A stretch of DNA of 64,000 nucleotides, taken from the NCBI GenBank assembly GCA_015689645.1, contig WVSM01000002.1:248001-312000 (forward strand). Direction: 5' to 3'. Shown here piece by piece: positions 26,278 through 34,762 of this stretch. Origin of the DNA: Rhodobacterales bacterium HKCCE4037 (lineage in GTDB: Bacteria > Pseudomonadota > Alphaproteobacteria > Rhodobacterales > Rhodobacteraceae). Under the pieces are notes generated by a model. The model saw only the letters and a program-made list of their open reading frames with translations. It did not search any database and was not told the DNA's origin. Each line of letters opens with the position of its first letter. The stretch's first letter is position 1. The translations under genes and the position numbers were made by a program.

Positions 26278-26442
26278 TCAAGCCACTCTGAATTTTCCCG
26301 CTAGATAAGTACGTGAAGCTTCGGACTGACGTTGCAAGATGCGTTCAAACACTTGTTTCTCTGCTTGTAGGTCTCGTGCTGTTTCTTGATCTTGCTCTCT
26401 CGTATCTGTTTGCATGTCTTCCTGTAAGTGTTGGGCTTTCAT
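26278..26442 (-). CDS. 54-residue protein divergent from avcD
   Basis: Starts at the ATG 26440-26442, preceded on the minus strand by GGGAGG with 7 nt spacing, a strong ribosome site; the frame is open nine codons further up but without such a site. The protein (MKAQHLQEDMQTDTREQDQ...) is highly charged and Gln-rich and is probably one long helix with an Arg-rich end. It has its own terminator. It sits in the same AT-rich segment as the dCTP deaminase gene, in divergent orientation. No family recognised. It may be a partner or antitoxin, or an unrelated small gene. Confidence 0.7.
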   Translation of the reverse strand: MKAQHLQEDMQTDTREQDQETARDLQAEKQVFERILQRQSEASRTYLAGKFRVA

Positions 26443-26463
26443 TGTTGCGCCTCCCATAGCGTA

Positions 26464-26536
26464 CTTCATGATGAATCATTGAAGCAGAGACATCAACAGT
26501 TGTGTTGACGCCGAACCGTCATGCGCAAAATATGGT
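26464..26536 (+). promoter_or_regulatory. Divergent promoter region between the 54-residue gene and avcD
   Basis: TTGACG (26505-26510) and AAATAT (26528-26533), spacer 17, give a candidate avcD promoter. Two palindromic elements lie beside it: CTTCATGATGAATCATTGAAG (26464-26484, near-perfect, one extra base) and CAACA-gttg-TGTTG (26494-26507), the second overlapping the -35. The pair suggests a repressor controlling both directions. A single DnaA-box-like TGTGGATAA is at 26536-26544. Confidence 0.5.
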
Positions 26537-26561
26537 GTGGATAAGGACATGGAGAAGCATC

Positions 26562-28067
26562 ATGCCGCAATACCCCGAGCTTGTTATCGGACTAGTTGGT
26601 CCGATCGGTTGCCCTATCCATGAAGCCGGTGATGCGCTTGCGGCAGCCTTTAAGGCAATGGATTACTCTCCTACTTCCATTCATCTAAGTCGGGAAATGG
26701 ATCGTCTTTTGCTGGCGAAAAAAGCAGAAATTCCTTCCGATGGCGAGTCGATTCTAGAGAACAAGATCAAGAAAGGGAACGCAGTACGGACAGCATTCAA
26801 AAATGACTCAGTACTCGCTGCCGAAGCGATCAGACAAATTGTCGAATTCCGAAAGCAGAATGCTCGAGATATGGGATATGTCACCGATGATGATATTGAT
26901 GCGCGTGCCTTAATTCCCTTGGACCGTAAGGTTTTCATCATCCATCAGTTAAAGCGTGAAGAAGAAATTGAATTATTGAATCGTGTATTTGGTAAACGTT
27001 TTATCCAAGTATCAGTAGTGAATGCTCTTGATGATCGAAAAAGTGCATTGGTGGCCAGGTTGCAGTCGGAGCAGCCAGGATGGGATTTAGAGAAGTGCGA
27101 AGTCCATTCTGCAAAATTGATTAAAACAGACCAAAATGAATCACTGCAAGATCGAGGTCAGAGAATATCAAAGATATTTCACTTGGGTGACGTATTCATA
27201 AATGGGAACTCTGAGGCGGCACTTCAAAGATCTTCAATGAGGTTTGTTGAGTCACTATTCGGAAGAAATAGCATCTCGCCATCACGAGATGAATTTGGAA
27301 GTTATATGGCAAAGGCTGCGTCTTTGAGGTCTGTTGATTTATCCCGACAGGTCGGCGCAGCAATCATGACAAAGGAAGGAGACATAATTTCAGTGGGTTG
27401 TAACGAAGTGCCAAAATTCGGTGGTGGCAACTACTGGGACGACGACCCCGACGAAGTCAAGCGTCGAGATATCGATATGGGAGGTGAGGCAAACAAGAGT
27501 GAGGTCAATAGGATTGTATTTAATTTTATTGAAGTTCTCAGCAAACAGGGCTTGATGAAGGGAGACAAAAGCACACAAGATATTCTTGAAGATCCTGAGC
27601 ACCGAAAGGCGATAAAAAAGTCATTAATTGGTGGAATAACGGAATATGGCAGGATGGTGCATGCTGAAATGAACGCCTTATCAGACGCAGTGCGCCTCGG
27701 CCGTTCGGTGCGAGGGGCGACCATATATGTTACAACTTATCCGTGTCATAATTGCGCTAAGCATCTGATAGCTTCTGGTGTAGATCGGATTGTGTTCATT
27801 GAACCGTATCCAAAGAGCAAAGCTGAAAGCCTATTTAAAGATATTCTTGCTCCAGATAAGGAGAACTCAGATGTGGTGTCCATTGAGCACTTCTTTGGCA
27901 TATCCCCTAGGAGATATCGTGATATTTTTGAAAAAGAGATGCGCCAAACCTCAGATGGCGAGGTCCAGAAATGGTATAAAGGTTTTCCGGAGCCACGATT
28001 GGGAAGCTTGGCCGTAGGCGTGTCCGGTAGCGAAATTCAGGCAATCGTTGAAAACCTGTATTCGTAG
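26562..28067 (+). CDS. avcD: Antiphage dCTP deaminase (AvcD-type, two-domain)
   Basis: 501 residues. The N-terminal domain opens ELVIGLVGPIG (residues 6-16), a P-loop-kinase-like fold with no GK[ST]. The C-terminal domain is a zinc cytidine/deoxycytidylate deaminase: HAE at 367-369 and PCHNC at 394-398 hold the zinc ligands and proton shuttle. In characterised members (AvcD of AvcID; the dCTP deaminase defence) infection triggers conversion of dCTP/dCMP to dUTP/dUMP, starving phage replication; the Vibrio system is held silent by an upstream sRNA, AvcI. GGAG 7 nt before the ATG at 26562 sets the start. Codon use and base composition are clearly more AT-rich than the neighbours, a sign of horizontal transfer. 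Confidence 0.9.
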   Translation: MPQYPELVIGLVGPIGCPIHEAGDALAAAFKAMDYSPTSIHLSREMDRLLLAKKAEIPSDGESILENKIKKGNAVRTAFKNDSVLAAEAIRQIVEFRKQNARDMGYVTDDDIDARALIPLDRKVFIIHQLKREEEIELLNRVFGKRFIQVSVVNALDDRKSALVARLQSEQPGWDLEKCEVHSAKLIKTDQNESLQDRGQRISKIFHLGDVFINGNSEAALQRSSMRFVESLFGRNSISPSRDEFGSYMAKAASLRSVDLSRQVGAAIMTKEGDIISVGCNEVPKFGGGNYWDDDPDEVKRRDIDMGGEANKSEVNRIVFNFIEVLSKQGLMKGDKSTQDILEDPEHRKAIKKSLIGGITEYGRMVHAEMNALSDAVRLGRSVRGATIYVTTYPCHNCAKHLIASGVDRIVFIEPYPKSKAESLFKDILAPDKENSDVVSIEHFFGISPRRYRDIFEKEMRQTSDGEVQKWYKGFPEPRLGSLAVGVSGSEIQAIVENLYS

Positions 28068-28070
28068 CCT

Positions 28071-29363
28071 TTAAACCACCACCTCCACCCGTTCCTGCTC
28101 GCCAACCCCGAACACCCGCTTATAACGCGCGATCTCTTCCCCCGGCCCCATGGCCTTCTCGGGGTTGTCGCTCAGTTTGACGGTTGGTTTGCCGTTGGCT
28201 GCCACAGCCTTGCACACCAGGCTGAACGGGGCCAGCGCGTCGTCTTGGGTCAGGCCTCGGAAATCGTTCGTGAGCAGGGTGCCCCAGCCGAAGCTCACCC
28301 GCACCCTTCCGGCGAATTGTTTGTGGAGGGTCTCGATCTTGTCGACGTCGAGGCCGTCGGAGAAGATCACCAGTTTCTCGGTCGGGTCTTCGCCACGGCT
28401 CTTCCACCAGTTGATGGCGGTCTCGGCGCCGGTGGCCGGATCGCCCGAGTCGATGCGGATGCCGGTCCAACCCGCCAGCCAGTCGGGGGCGCGGTCGAGG
28501 AAGCCTTCGGTGCCGTAGGTGTCGGGCAGGATGATGCGGAGGTTGCCGGAATGCTCCTCATGCCAATCGGAGAGCACGTCGTAGGGGGCGTTCGCCAGGG
28601 CCGCGTCATCCTCGGCGAGGGCGGCGTAGACCATGGGGAGTTCGTGGGCGTTGGTGCCGATGGCCTCCAGATCGCGGTTCTTGGCGATGAGGCAGTTGGA
28701 GGTGCCGGTGAAGGCGGGGCCGAGCCCCTCGCTCATGGCCTGAACGGCCCAATCCTGCCAGAGGAAGGAATGGCGGCGGCGGGTGCCGAAATCGGCGATG
28801 CGGAGGCCGTCGATCTGCTTGAGGCGTTCGATCTTTTCCCAGAGCTTGGTCATGGCGCGGGCGTAGAGGACCTGAAGCTCGAACCGGCCCATCTTGTCGA
28901 GCACGGCGCGGCCGCGGAGTTCCATGAGCACGGCGAGGGCGGGGATTTCCCACAGCATGACCTCGGGCCAGCTGCCTTCGAAGGTCAGCTCGTATTGGTC
29001 GCCCACGCGTTCGAGGTGGTAGGGAGGGAGTTGCAGCTTCTCGAACCAGTCCATGAACTCGGGCGTGAACATCTGGCGCTTGCCGTAGAAGGTGTTGCCG
29101 CGCATCCAGGTGGATTCGCCCCGGCGGAGGCGGAGGGTGCGGATGTGATCGAGCTGTTCGCGCAGCTCGCCCTCGTCGATGAGATGCGCGAGGGGGATGC
29201 GCGTGGTGCGGTTGATGAGGGAGAAGGTGACCTGCGTGTCGGGCTTGTTGCGGAAGACCGACTGGCACATCAGGAGCTTGTAGAAATCCGTGTCGATCAG
29301 GGACCGGACGATCGGGTCGATCTTCCACTTGTGGTTCCAGACGCGGGTGGCGATGTCGACCAT
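28071..29363 (-). CDS. pncB: Nicotinate phosphoribosyltransferase
   Basis: 430 residues from the ATG at 29361-29363. SLIDTDFYKLLMCQSVFR at the start, the ADFGTRRRHSFLWQDW block, TGTSNCLIAKNRDL, RIDSGDPATGAETAINWW and SFGWGTLLTNDF identify PncB. It joins nicotinate to PRPP with ATP to give nicotinate mononucleotide in NAD salvage; the nicotinamidase PncA is also in the window (35768-36364). A longer open frame exists upstream, but it is Pro/Ala-rich and overlaps the end of the next gene. It is convergent with avcD; only 3 nt separate them. Confidence 0.94.
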   Translation of the reverse strand: MVDIATRVWNHKWKIDPIVRSLIDTDFYKLLMCQSVFRNKPDTQVTFSLINRTTRIPLAHLIDEGELREQLDHIRTLRLRRGESTWMRGNTFYGKRQMFTPEFMDWFEKLQLPPYHLERVGDQYELTFEGSWPEVMLWEIPALAVLMELRGRAVLDKMGRFELQVLYARAMTKLWEKIERLKQIDGLRIADFGTRRRHSFLWQDWAVQAMSEGLGPAFTGTSNCLIAKNRDLEAIGTNAHELPMVYAALAEDDAALANAPYDVLSDWHEEHSGNLRIILPDTYGTEGFLDRAPDWLAGWTGIRIDSGDPATGAETAINWWKSRGEDPTEKLVIFSDGLDVDKIETLHKQFAGRVRVSFGWGTLLTNDFRGLTQDDALAPFSLVCKAVAANGKPTVKLSDNPEKAMGPGEEIARYKRVFGVGEQERVEVVV

Positions 29364-29424
29364 GTGTTGGGCCTTCCGGTTGTTCGGGGCGATAGTTTCG
29401 GCTGGGTCGCCGATTGTCCAGAGT

Positions 29425-30051
29425 TCAGCGGGGGGATTTGCCGGTGACGGACGCGACGAGGGTGGCGACGGCGCGGGAGAGGCGGCCATCGGTCCAGCCG
29501 CGCAGGTAGTAGTAGCCCGCGGTCGCGCCGATGGCGGCCCCGATGGCGTCGACGATCAGGTCCCCCATCGTGTCGTCGAGGCCGCTTTTCTGCATGTTCA
29601 GGGAGAAGATCGTGTCCATGCCGTATTCGAAGACTTCCCAGAGCGCGCCGATGGAAATGGCGAAGCTGAAGGCGAAGAGCGCGCCGAGGCCGGGGGCGAG
29701 CGCAAGCTTGTCGCCGCGCACGAGGAGGACGACGAGGACGGTGCCGACCATGCCGAAACCCACGGCGGAACCGGAATGGGCGGCGAGGTCCCACCACCAT
29801 AGGCGTTCGTAGAAGTCGAAGGCTTCGCCGAGGAACACGGTGGCGGTGATGAAGATCGATACGGCGGCGATGAAGCCCGCGGGCAGACGGATGCCGGTCC
29901 AGCTTTGGCCGAGGATCGGGATCAGGGTGAGGCCCACGGTGAGAAGGGCGATGAGCACGAGGCTCCATTGTCGTTCCAGCACACCCCAGAGGGCGACGAG
30001 GGCCAGAAGGCTCCAGATCGTGTAGGTGATGGGGTGCTGGCGTTCGATCAT
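29425..30051 (-). CDS. YjdF/DUF2238-like integral membrane protein
   Basis: 208 residues, six predicted membrane helices. The block WWDLAAHSGSAVGFGMVG, then IGALWEVFEYGMD and GLDDTMGDLIVDAIGAAIGA, resembles the DUF2238 (YjdF) family, including the acidic D-x-x-GD motif. Function unknown. Start ATG at 30049-30051. It ends 61 nt before the start of pncB on the same strand and may be co-transcribed with it. Confidence 0.75.
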   Translation of the reverse strand: MIERQHPITYTIWSLLALVALWGVLERQWSLVLIALLTVGLTLIPILGQSWTGIRLPAGFIAAVSIFITATVFLGEAFDFYERLWWWDLAAHSGSAVGFGMVGTVLVVLLVRGDKLALAPGLGALFAFSFAISIGALWEVFEYGMDTIFSLNMQKSGLDDTMGDLIVDAIGAAIGATAGYYYLRGWTDGRLSRAVATLVASVTGKSPR

Positions 30052-30133
30052 CAGTCTTCGTGCCGCAAGACAAGGGGGCTTGCCAAGCAATGCCGGAATG
30101 CGTTGGTGGAGGGCAAGCGGATGGGGACACGAG

Positions 30134-31228
30134 ATGAGCGGATTATTCCTTGTGGCGGTGCCGGGGCTGGAAGGCCCGCTGGAAGACGAGGCGCGGGCGC
30201 TGGGCTTCGAGGATGTGAAGGCCGTGGCGGGCGGCGTGGAGGTCGCCGGCGGGATGGCCGAGGCCGCGCGGGCCAACGTGCAATCGCGCTGCGCCGTGCG
30301 GGTGCTGGCGCGGGTGGCGGAATTCCGGGCGATGCATCTGGCGCAGCTGGACAAGCGGGCCCGACGCGTGCCGTGGCGTGACTGGCTGCGCGATGACGTG
30401 CCAGTGAAGGTGGAGGCCACGTGCCGCCGGTCGAAGATCTACGTTAACAAGGCGGCGGTTCAGCGGGTCGAGGGCGGGTTGAAGGCCGCCGGTGTGCCGG
30501 TTTCGAAAGACGCCGAGATCGTGGTGAAGGTGCGGATCAACGACGACCTCTGCACCATCTCGCTCGATACGACGGGGGAGGCGCTGCATCGGCGCGGCCA
30601 CAAGGAATTCGTCGGCAAGGCGCCCCTGCGCGAGACCATGGCGGCGGGGTTCCTGAAGGTCATGGGCTTTGACGGGACGCAGGCCGTGGTCGATCCGATG
30701 TGCGGATCGGGGACCATCGTGCTGGAGGCCGCCGAGATTGCCATGGGGCTGGTGCCGGGGCGGTCGCGTTCGTTTGCGTTCGAGCGGATGGCGGACGGCG
30801 GGAGCCTCCGGCGGGAGTTTTTCGGGCAAGATGAAAGCAGGGGTGCGGTCGAGGGGCCGCGGTTCTTCGGCTTCGACCGCAACGATGGCGCGATAAGGGG
30901 CGCGCGCGGGAATGCGGAACGGTCGGGCGTGGCCGATGTGGTGGCGTTCGAGCGGGGCGCGGTGAGTGACTTTGTGCCGCCCGAGGGCGTGGCGCCGGGG
31001 ATCGTGCTGGTCAATCCTCCCTACGGGGGCCGGATCGGGGAGCGGAAGCTGCTGTTCGGGCTTTACGGTGCGCTGGGCGCGGTGCTGGCGGAGAAATTCG
31101 CAGGCTGGCGCGTGGGGATCATCACCAGCGACGGCGGGCTGGCGAAGGCGACGGGGCTGGCGCTGGAAGCGTTCGGGCCGGTCGATCACTCGGGCACCAA
31201 GGTGTATCTGTGGAAGGGGCAGATATGA
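30134..31228 (+). CDS. THUMP domain class I RNA methyltransferase (RlmL-type)
   Basis: 364 residues. An N-terminal THUMP-like RNA-binding region (VPGLEGPLEDEARALGFEDVK) precedes the methyltransferase domain with DPMCGSGTIVLEAAEIAMG (motif I), FFGFDRNDGAIRGARGN and the catalytic VNPPYGGRIGE. The NPPY motif marks N6-adenine or N2-guanine RNA methylation; this form is like the N-terminal half of RlmL, which makes m2G2445 in 23S rRNA. The ATG at 30134 is preceded by GAG. Its TGA overlaps the next ATG (ATGA). Confidence 0.86.
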   Translation: MSGLFLVAVPGLEGPLEDEARALGFEDVKAVAGGVEVAGGMAEAARANVQSRCAVRVLARVAEFRAMHLAQLDKRARRVPWRDWLRDDVPVKVEATCRRSKIYVNKAAVQRVEGGLKAAGVPVSKDAEIVVKVRINDDLCTISLDTTGEALHRRGHKEFVGKAPLRETMAAGFLKVMGFDGTQAVVDPMCGSGTIVLEAAEIAMGLVPGRSRSFAFERMADGGSLRREFFGQDESRGAVEGPRFFGFDRNDGAIRGARGNAERSGVADVVAFERGAVSDFVPPEGVAPGIVLVNPPYGGRIGERKLLFGLYGALGAVLAEKFAGWRVGIITSDGGLAKATGLALEAFGPVDHSGTKVYLWKGQI

Positions 31229-32205
31229 GCGACCAGCTGTTGTTCAGTAACGCGTTCAGCGTGCGCTTCGACGGGGCGGGAAGCGCGATCGCGATCGACG
31301 GGCCGGTCGAGGATGGGCCGGACGCAACGGGCAGCTTCACGTGGCACCATTTCCGGCGGGAGGGTGACGGGACGCGTGCCGAGCTTGAGGCGCTGGGCCT
31401 CGACCCGTTCGTGATCGACGCGCTCGTCGCGGAGGAGACGCGGCCGCGCTGCACGGTGCATGGGCACGGTGCGGTTCTGAACCTGCGGGGCGTTAACCTT
31501 GCGGAGGGGGAGGAGCCGGAGGACATGGTCTCGGTCCGGCTGTGGCTGGAGAAGGACAGGATCGTCGGCGTGTGGCTGCGGCCCCTGTTCGCGGTGCGCG
31601 ACATGCTGGCGGCGGCGGAGCGGGGCGAGGGTGCGAGCAGCGTCGGCGATTTCGCGGCGCGGCTGGCGATGCGTCTGGCGGACCGGGCGGAGCCTTACAT
31701 CGGCGAGGTGGGCGACCGGATCGACGCGATGGAGGAGGCGCTGCTGGACGATGGCGAAGACGTGTCGTTCGGCGACCTGTCGAGCGTGCGGCGGTCGGCC
31801 ATCGTGATGCGCCGGTTCCTGGTGCCGCAGCGCGAGGCGCTGTCGACACTGGAGATCGAGGACCTCGGCTGGCTGAGCGAGCGGGACCGGATGCGGCTGC
31901 GCGAGGCGACGGACCGGATCACGCGTCTGGGCGAGGAGCTGGACGCGGTGCGGGACCGGGCGCAGATCGTCTACGACGAACTGGCCAACCGGCGGGACGA
32001 ATTGCTGAACCGGCAGACGCTCCTGCTGTCGGTCGTGGCGGCGATTTTCCTGCCGCTGGGCCTTTTGACCGGGTTGTTGGGGATCAACGTGGGCGGGGTT
32101 CCGGGGGCGGATAACCCGTGGGCGTTCTGGGCGGTGACCGGCGGCTTGGTGGTGCTGGGCGTGGCGCTGGCTTTGTGGGTGCGCAAGATGGGGCTGTTCC
32201 GCTAG
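31225..32205 (+). CDS. ZntB-like zinc/magnesium transporter (CorA family)
   Basis: 326 residues. A soluble N-terminal domain and a long helix (about 180-260) lead to two C-terminal membrane helices. Between them the pore motif is GINVGGVPG, the GxN form of ZntB instead of GMN of CorA. ZntB moves Zn2+ or Cd2+ across the inner membrane, driven by the proton gradient. Final residues WVRKMGLFR are typical of the family. Overlaps the upstream methyltransferase gene by 4 nt. Confidence 0.88.
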   Translation: MSDQLLFSNAFSVRFDGAGSAIAIDGPVEDGPDATGSFTWHHFRREGDGTRAELEALGLDPFVIDALVAEETRPRCTVHGHGAVLNLRGVNLAEGEEPEDMVSVRLWLEKDRIVGVWLRPLFAVRDMLAAAERGEGASSVGDFAARLAMRLADRAEPYIGEVGDRIDAMEEALLDDGEDVSFGDLSSVRRSAIVMRRFLVPQREALSTLEIEDLGWLSERDRMRLREATDRITRLGEELDAVRDRAQIVYDELANRRDELLNRQTLLLSVVAAIFLPLGLLTGLLGINVGGVPGADNPWAFWAVTGGLVVLGVALALWVRKMGLFR

Positions 32206-32219
32206 CGCCCTGGCTGCGC

Positions 32220-32690
32220 CTAGCTGACCGGGGTGGCGAGCGTGATGGTGCCGAGCTGGTCGAAGGTGAAGCCCGGGATCTGGCCGATGTGATAGGCGCC
32301 CATGGCGGTGCCGCTGGTGCCGTCGAGATCGAGGGACATGGCGAAGGACGTCACGGTGCCATCATCGAAGCCCGCGCGGCTGTCGAGGGTGATGGTGCCG
32401 TCGAAGACGATGCATTCATGCCCTTCGGCGCAGGCGAGATAGCCGTCCTCGGTCAGCGGCGGGCGGCCGGTGGCGGTGACCTCTCCGAACAGGTTCACGT
32501 GGTCGAAGTCGATGGTGAGGCCGTATGTGCCGTCGCCGTTGCGCGTCAGGTCCAGCGTCAGGGCGGCGCGCACGCCGACGGTAGCGTTGTGGGCGGAGCC
32601 GGTGAAACGCTGCACCTCCTGCGCGGAGGCAAGGCCGGGCAGGAGCGTCAGGGCGGCGGCGAGGGCCAGCAGCAGGGCGGAACGGATCAC
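32220..32690 (-). CDS. Secreted protein of unknown function
   Basis: 156 residues with a signal peptide (MIRSALLLALAAALTLLPGLASA, cut after residue 23). The mature protein is beta-strand-rich and acidic, with two cysteines (CAEGHEC) that could form a disulphide. No domain recognised. It is convergent with the ZntB-like gene (15 nt gap) and divergent from the marC gene. Confidence 0.7.
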   Translation of the reverse strand: MIRSALLLALAAALTLLPGLASAQEVQRFTGSAHNATVGVRAALTLDLTRNGDGTYGLTIDFDHVNLFGEVTATGRPPLTEDGYLACAEGHECIVFDGTITLDSRAGFDDGTVTSFAMSLDLDGTSGTAMGAYHIGQIPGFTFDQLGTITLATPVS

Positions 32691-32826
32691 GGGCGGCTCT
32701 CCTTCAAGCGGTTGGGCGCAGCAGAGCCGACGGAAAGCTGCAAGTAAAGGGGCCGCGGGCGGTTACCGGATTGACCCGGCGCGCGGGGTGCAGGATGGAA
32801 GGGGGGATATCCCCGATGGAGCCATC

Positions 32827-33477
32827 ATGCTGGACTGGTCGACCCTTCTGCGCGAATTCATCACGCTGATCGTGGTGGTCGATCCGATCGGCACGCTGCC
32901 GGTCTTCCTGTTCGCCACGGCGAGTGTGCCTGTGGCTCTGCACCGCCGGATCGCGATCCGCGCCGTGCTGGTGGCGGGTGTGGTGCTTTATGCCTTCCTG
33001 ATCGGCGGGCAATTCCTGCTGGAGGGGCTTGGCCTTCGGCTGGGGTCGTTCCAGATCGCCGGTGGCGTGGTCCTGTTCCTGTTCGCGCTGACGATGATTT
33101 TCGGGGAGCCCAAGGCCGCGCGCGAGATCGAGGAGGCTGAACGCGACCACATGGCCGGTGCGATATTTCCGCTGGCGATGCCGTCGATTGCCTCGCCCGG
33201 CGCGATGCTGGCCATCGTGATCCTGACCGACAACCACACGAACCCGGTGAGCGATCAGGCGGTGACGGCGGCCTTGCTGTTCGTGGTGCTGCTCATCACG
33301 CTGGCGGTGCTGTTGGTGGCACCGTGGCTGAACCGGCTGATCGGGGCATCGGGGTCGAGCGTGATCAGCCGGGTGATGGGCATCATCCTCGCGACCGTCG
33401 CGGTGGACGCGGTCCTGGGCGGGTTCGAGGCGCTGGAGTTGTTGCAGCTTGCCCCCGCGCCGGAGGGGTTGGGGTAG
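32827..33477 (+). CDS. MarC family integral membrane protein
   Basis: 216 residues, six membrane helices. VDPIGTLPVFLFAT in the first helix pair and the second-half IASPGAMLAIVIL, followed by RVMGIILATVAVDAVLGG, are the MarC/UPF0056 signature. The function is unresolved; the old idea of drug resistance is not supported for E. coli MarC. ATG at 32827. It ends 4 nt before the convergent amidinotransferase gene. Confidence 0.88.
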   Translation: MLDWSTLLREFITLIVVVDPIGTLPVFLFATASVPVALHRRIAIRAVLVAGVVLYAFLIGGQFLLEGLGLRLGSFQIAGGVVLFLFALTMIFGEPKAAREIEEAERDHMAGAIFPLAMPSIASPGAMLAIVILTDNHTNPVSDQAVTAALLFVVLLITLAVLLVAPWLNRLIGASGSSVISRVMGIILATVAVDAVLGGFEALELLQLAPAPEGLG

Positions 33478-33481
33478 CGAG

Positions 33482-34594
33482 TTACTGCACCGGGAAGTAA
33501 TCCTCGCAGGTGCCTTCGCGGTAGACGTCCGCCGTGCAGCAATGCAGGCCGCCGCCGAAGGCGTAGGCGTCGCGCAGCTCGACCGGGACGACCTCCATCC
33601 CGAGCTTGTCCATCTGGTCCATCTGGTAGACCTCGGAGGCTTCGACGCAGACGGTTTTGGGGTCGAGCACCAGCACGTTCATGCTGAGCCACGTGGAGGA
33701 ATAGCAGAGCGGCGGCGGCGTGTTGTGGGCCGGTTGGGCGGCGTCCACGATCTGCCAGTCGTTCTTCTCGAACAGGGCGCGCTGTTCGTCGGGCAGGCGG
33801 CGCTGGGGGTTGTTGAGGATCAGGCCGGGGCGGAGCGGTGTGAAGGTGGCGTCGATGTGGATCGGGTAGGGGTCGCCGGGGAAGTTCACCGCGTGGACGC
33901 GATGATCGGGGAAGTGGCGGCGGAGCCATTCGATGCCCTTGAGGTTCGTGGTGAAGCCATGTTGCACGACAAGGTCGCGACCGAAGCGGAGCACGTCGGC
34001 GGCATCGAAAAGCGGCTCTTCCTCGGTGGTGACGAAGAACTTTCTGGCGGCCCATTCGAGGCGCTTGGCGGTGCCGATCTTGTCGCTGAGGTAATCCGGG
34101 CGGTAATCGGCGTCAGTCAAGCGGGGCTTGGGCGCGGACTCATGCCGGAAATTGGGGTCTTCTTCCCAGTATTTCTGCAGCAAGGGCCGGTAGTTGAGGT
34201 ATTCGAACCAGCGGCAGCGATAGGACATCGTCGCCTCAAGAATTTCTGAACCGACGGTCAGGAGCACGTCGCGTGGCGGCATGCAGCCGAACTGGCTGTC
34301 GGTGTGGAAATCGGGCGTGGTGACGGGCTGGGAATGGTCGATTGGCGTGGGTCGGTCGACGCGGATGCCGCGGGATTCCAATAGCGCCGCGAAATTGTCG
34401 AGAAGCTCGTTGGCTCGGTCGATGGTGTCCTGCGGGCGGCGGCCCCACTGGCCGCGCATGTCGCTGTCTTCGGGCACCTTGGCGTCGAGCGCGGGTTCCT
34501 CGGGCGGGATATGGCAATTGTCGGCGCGGCCCACGATGACATGGCGCAGCGGGTCCCATTCGGTCCAGCTGTTGACAATCGTCCTGGCAGCCAT
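33482..34594 (-). CDS. Arginine:glycine amidinotransferase family protein
   Basis: 370 residues. The catalytic set of human AGAT is conserved in order and spacing: D197 in DAADVLRFGRD, H246 and D248 in HIDATF, and nucleophile C352 in GGGLHCCTADVYR; NLKGIEWLRRHFPDHRVHAVNF and WLSMNVLVLD also match. AGAT moves the amidino group of arginine to glycine, giving guanidinoacetate and ornithine; bacterial relatives use other acceptors, as in SxtG and CyrA. A spacer of 106 instead of 104 residues lies between His and Cys. No toxin or creatine genes are next door, so the acceptor is open. Confidence 0.88.
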   Translation of the reverse strand: MAARTIVNSWTEWDPLRHVIVGRADNCHIPPEEPALDAKVPEDSDMRGQWGRRPQDTIDRANELLDNFAALLESRGIRVDRPTPIDHSQPVTTPDFHTDSQFGCMPPRDVLLTVGSEILEATMSYRCRWFEYLNYRPLLQKYWEEDPNFRHESAPKPRLTDADYRPDYLSDKIGTAKRLEWAARKFFVTTEEEPLFDAADVLRFGRDLVVQHGFTTNLKGIEWLRRHFPDHRVHAVNFPGDPYPIHIDATFTPLRPGLILNNPQRRLPDEQRALFEKNDWQIVDAAQPAHNTPPPLCYSSTWLSMNVLVLDPKTVCVEASEVYQMDQMDKLGMEVVPVELRDAYAFGGGLHCCTADVYREGTCEDYFPVQ

Positions 34595-34762
34595 CTTTCG
34601 CCCTCCCGATACATGACCGAGATGGTTTAGGGGCGGATCCTGACCCGTTCAAGGGAGGGAAGAATCTTCCGCGCGTTTAATCTATTTGATTGCGCGGTTC
34701 TCAGGACCTGCGATAACTTGCGTGTTTCGCCACGCGAACAGGGCTGGAGTGATAGCACACAT

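Noticed and set aside
26536-26544. DnaA-box-like TGTGGATAA upstream of avcD
   Set aside because: A single copy in an AT-rich leader; no cluster, so not an origin.
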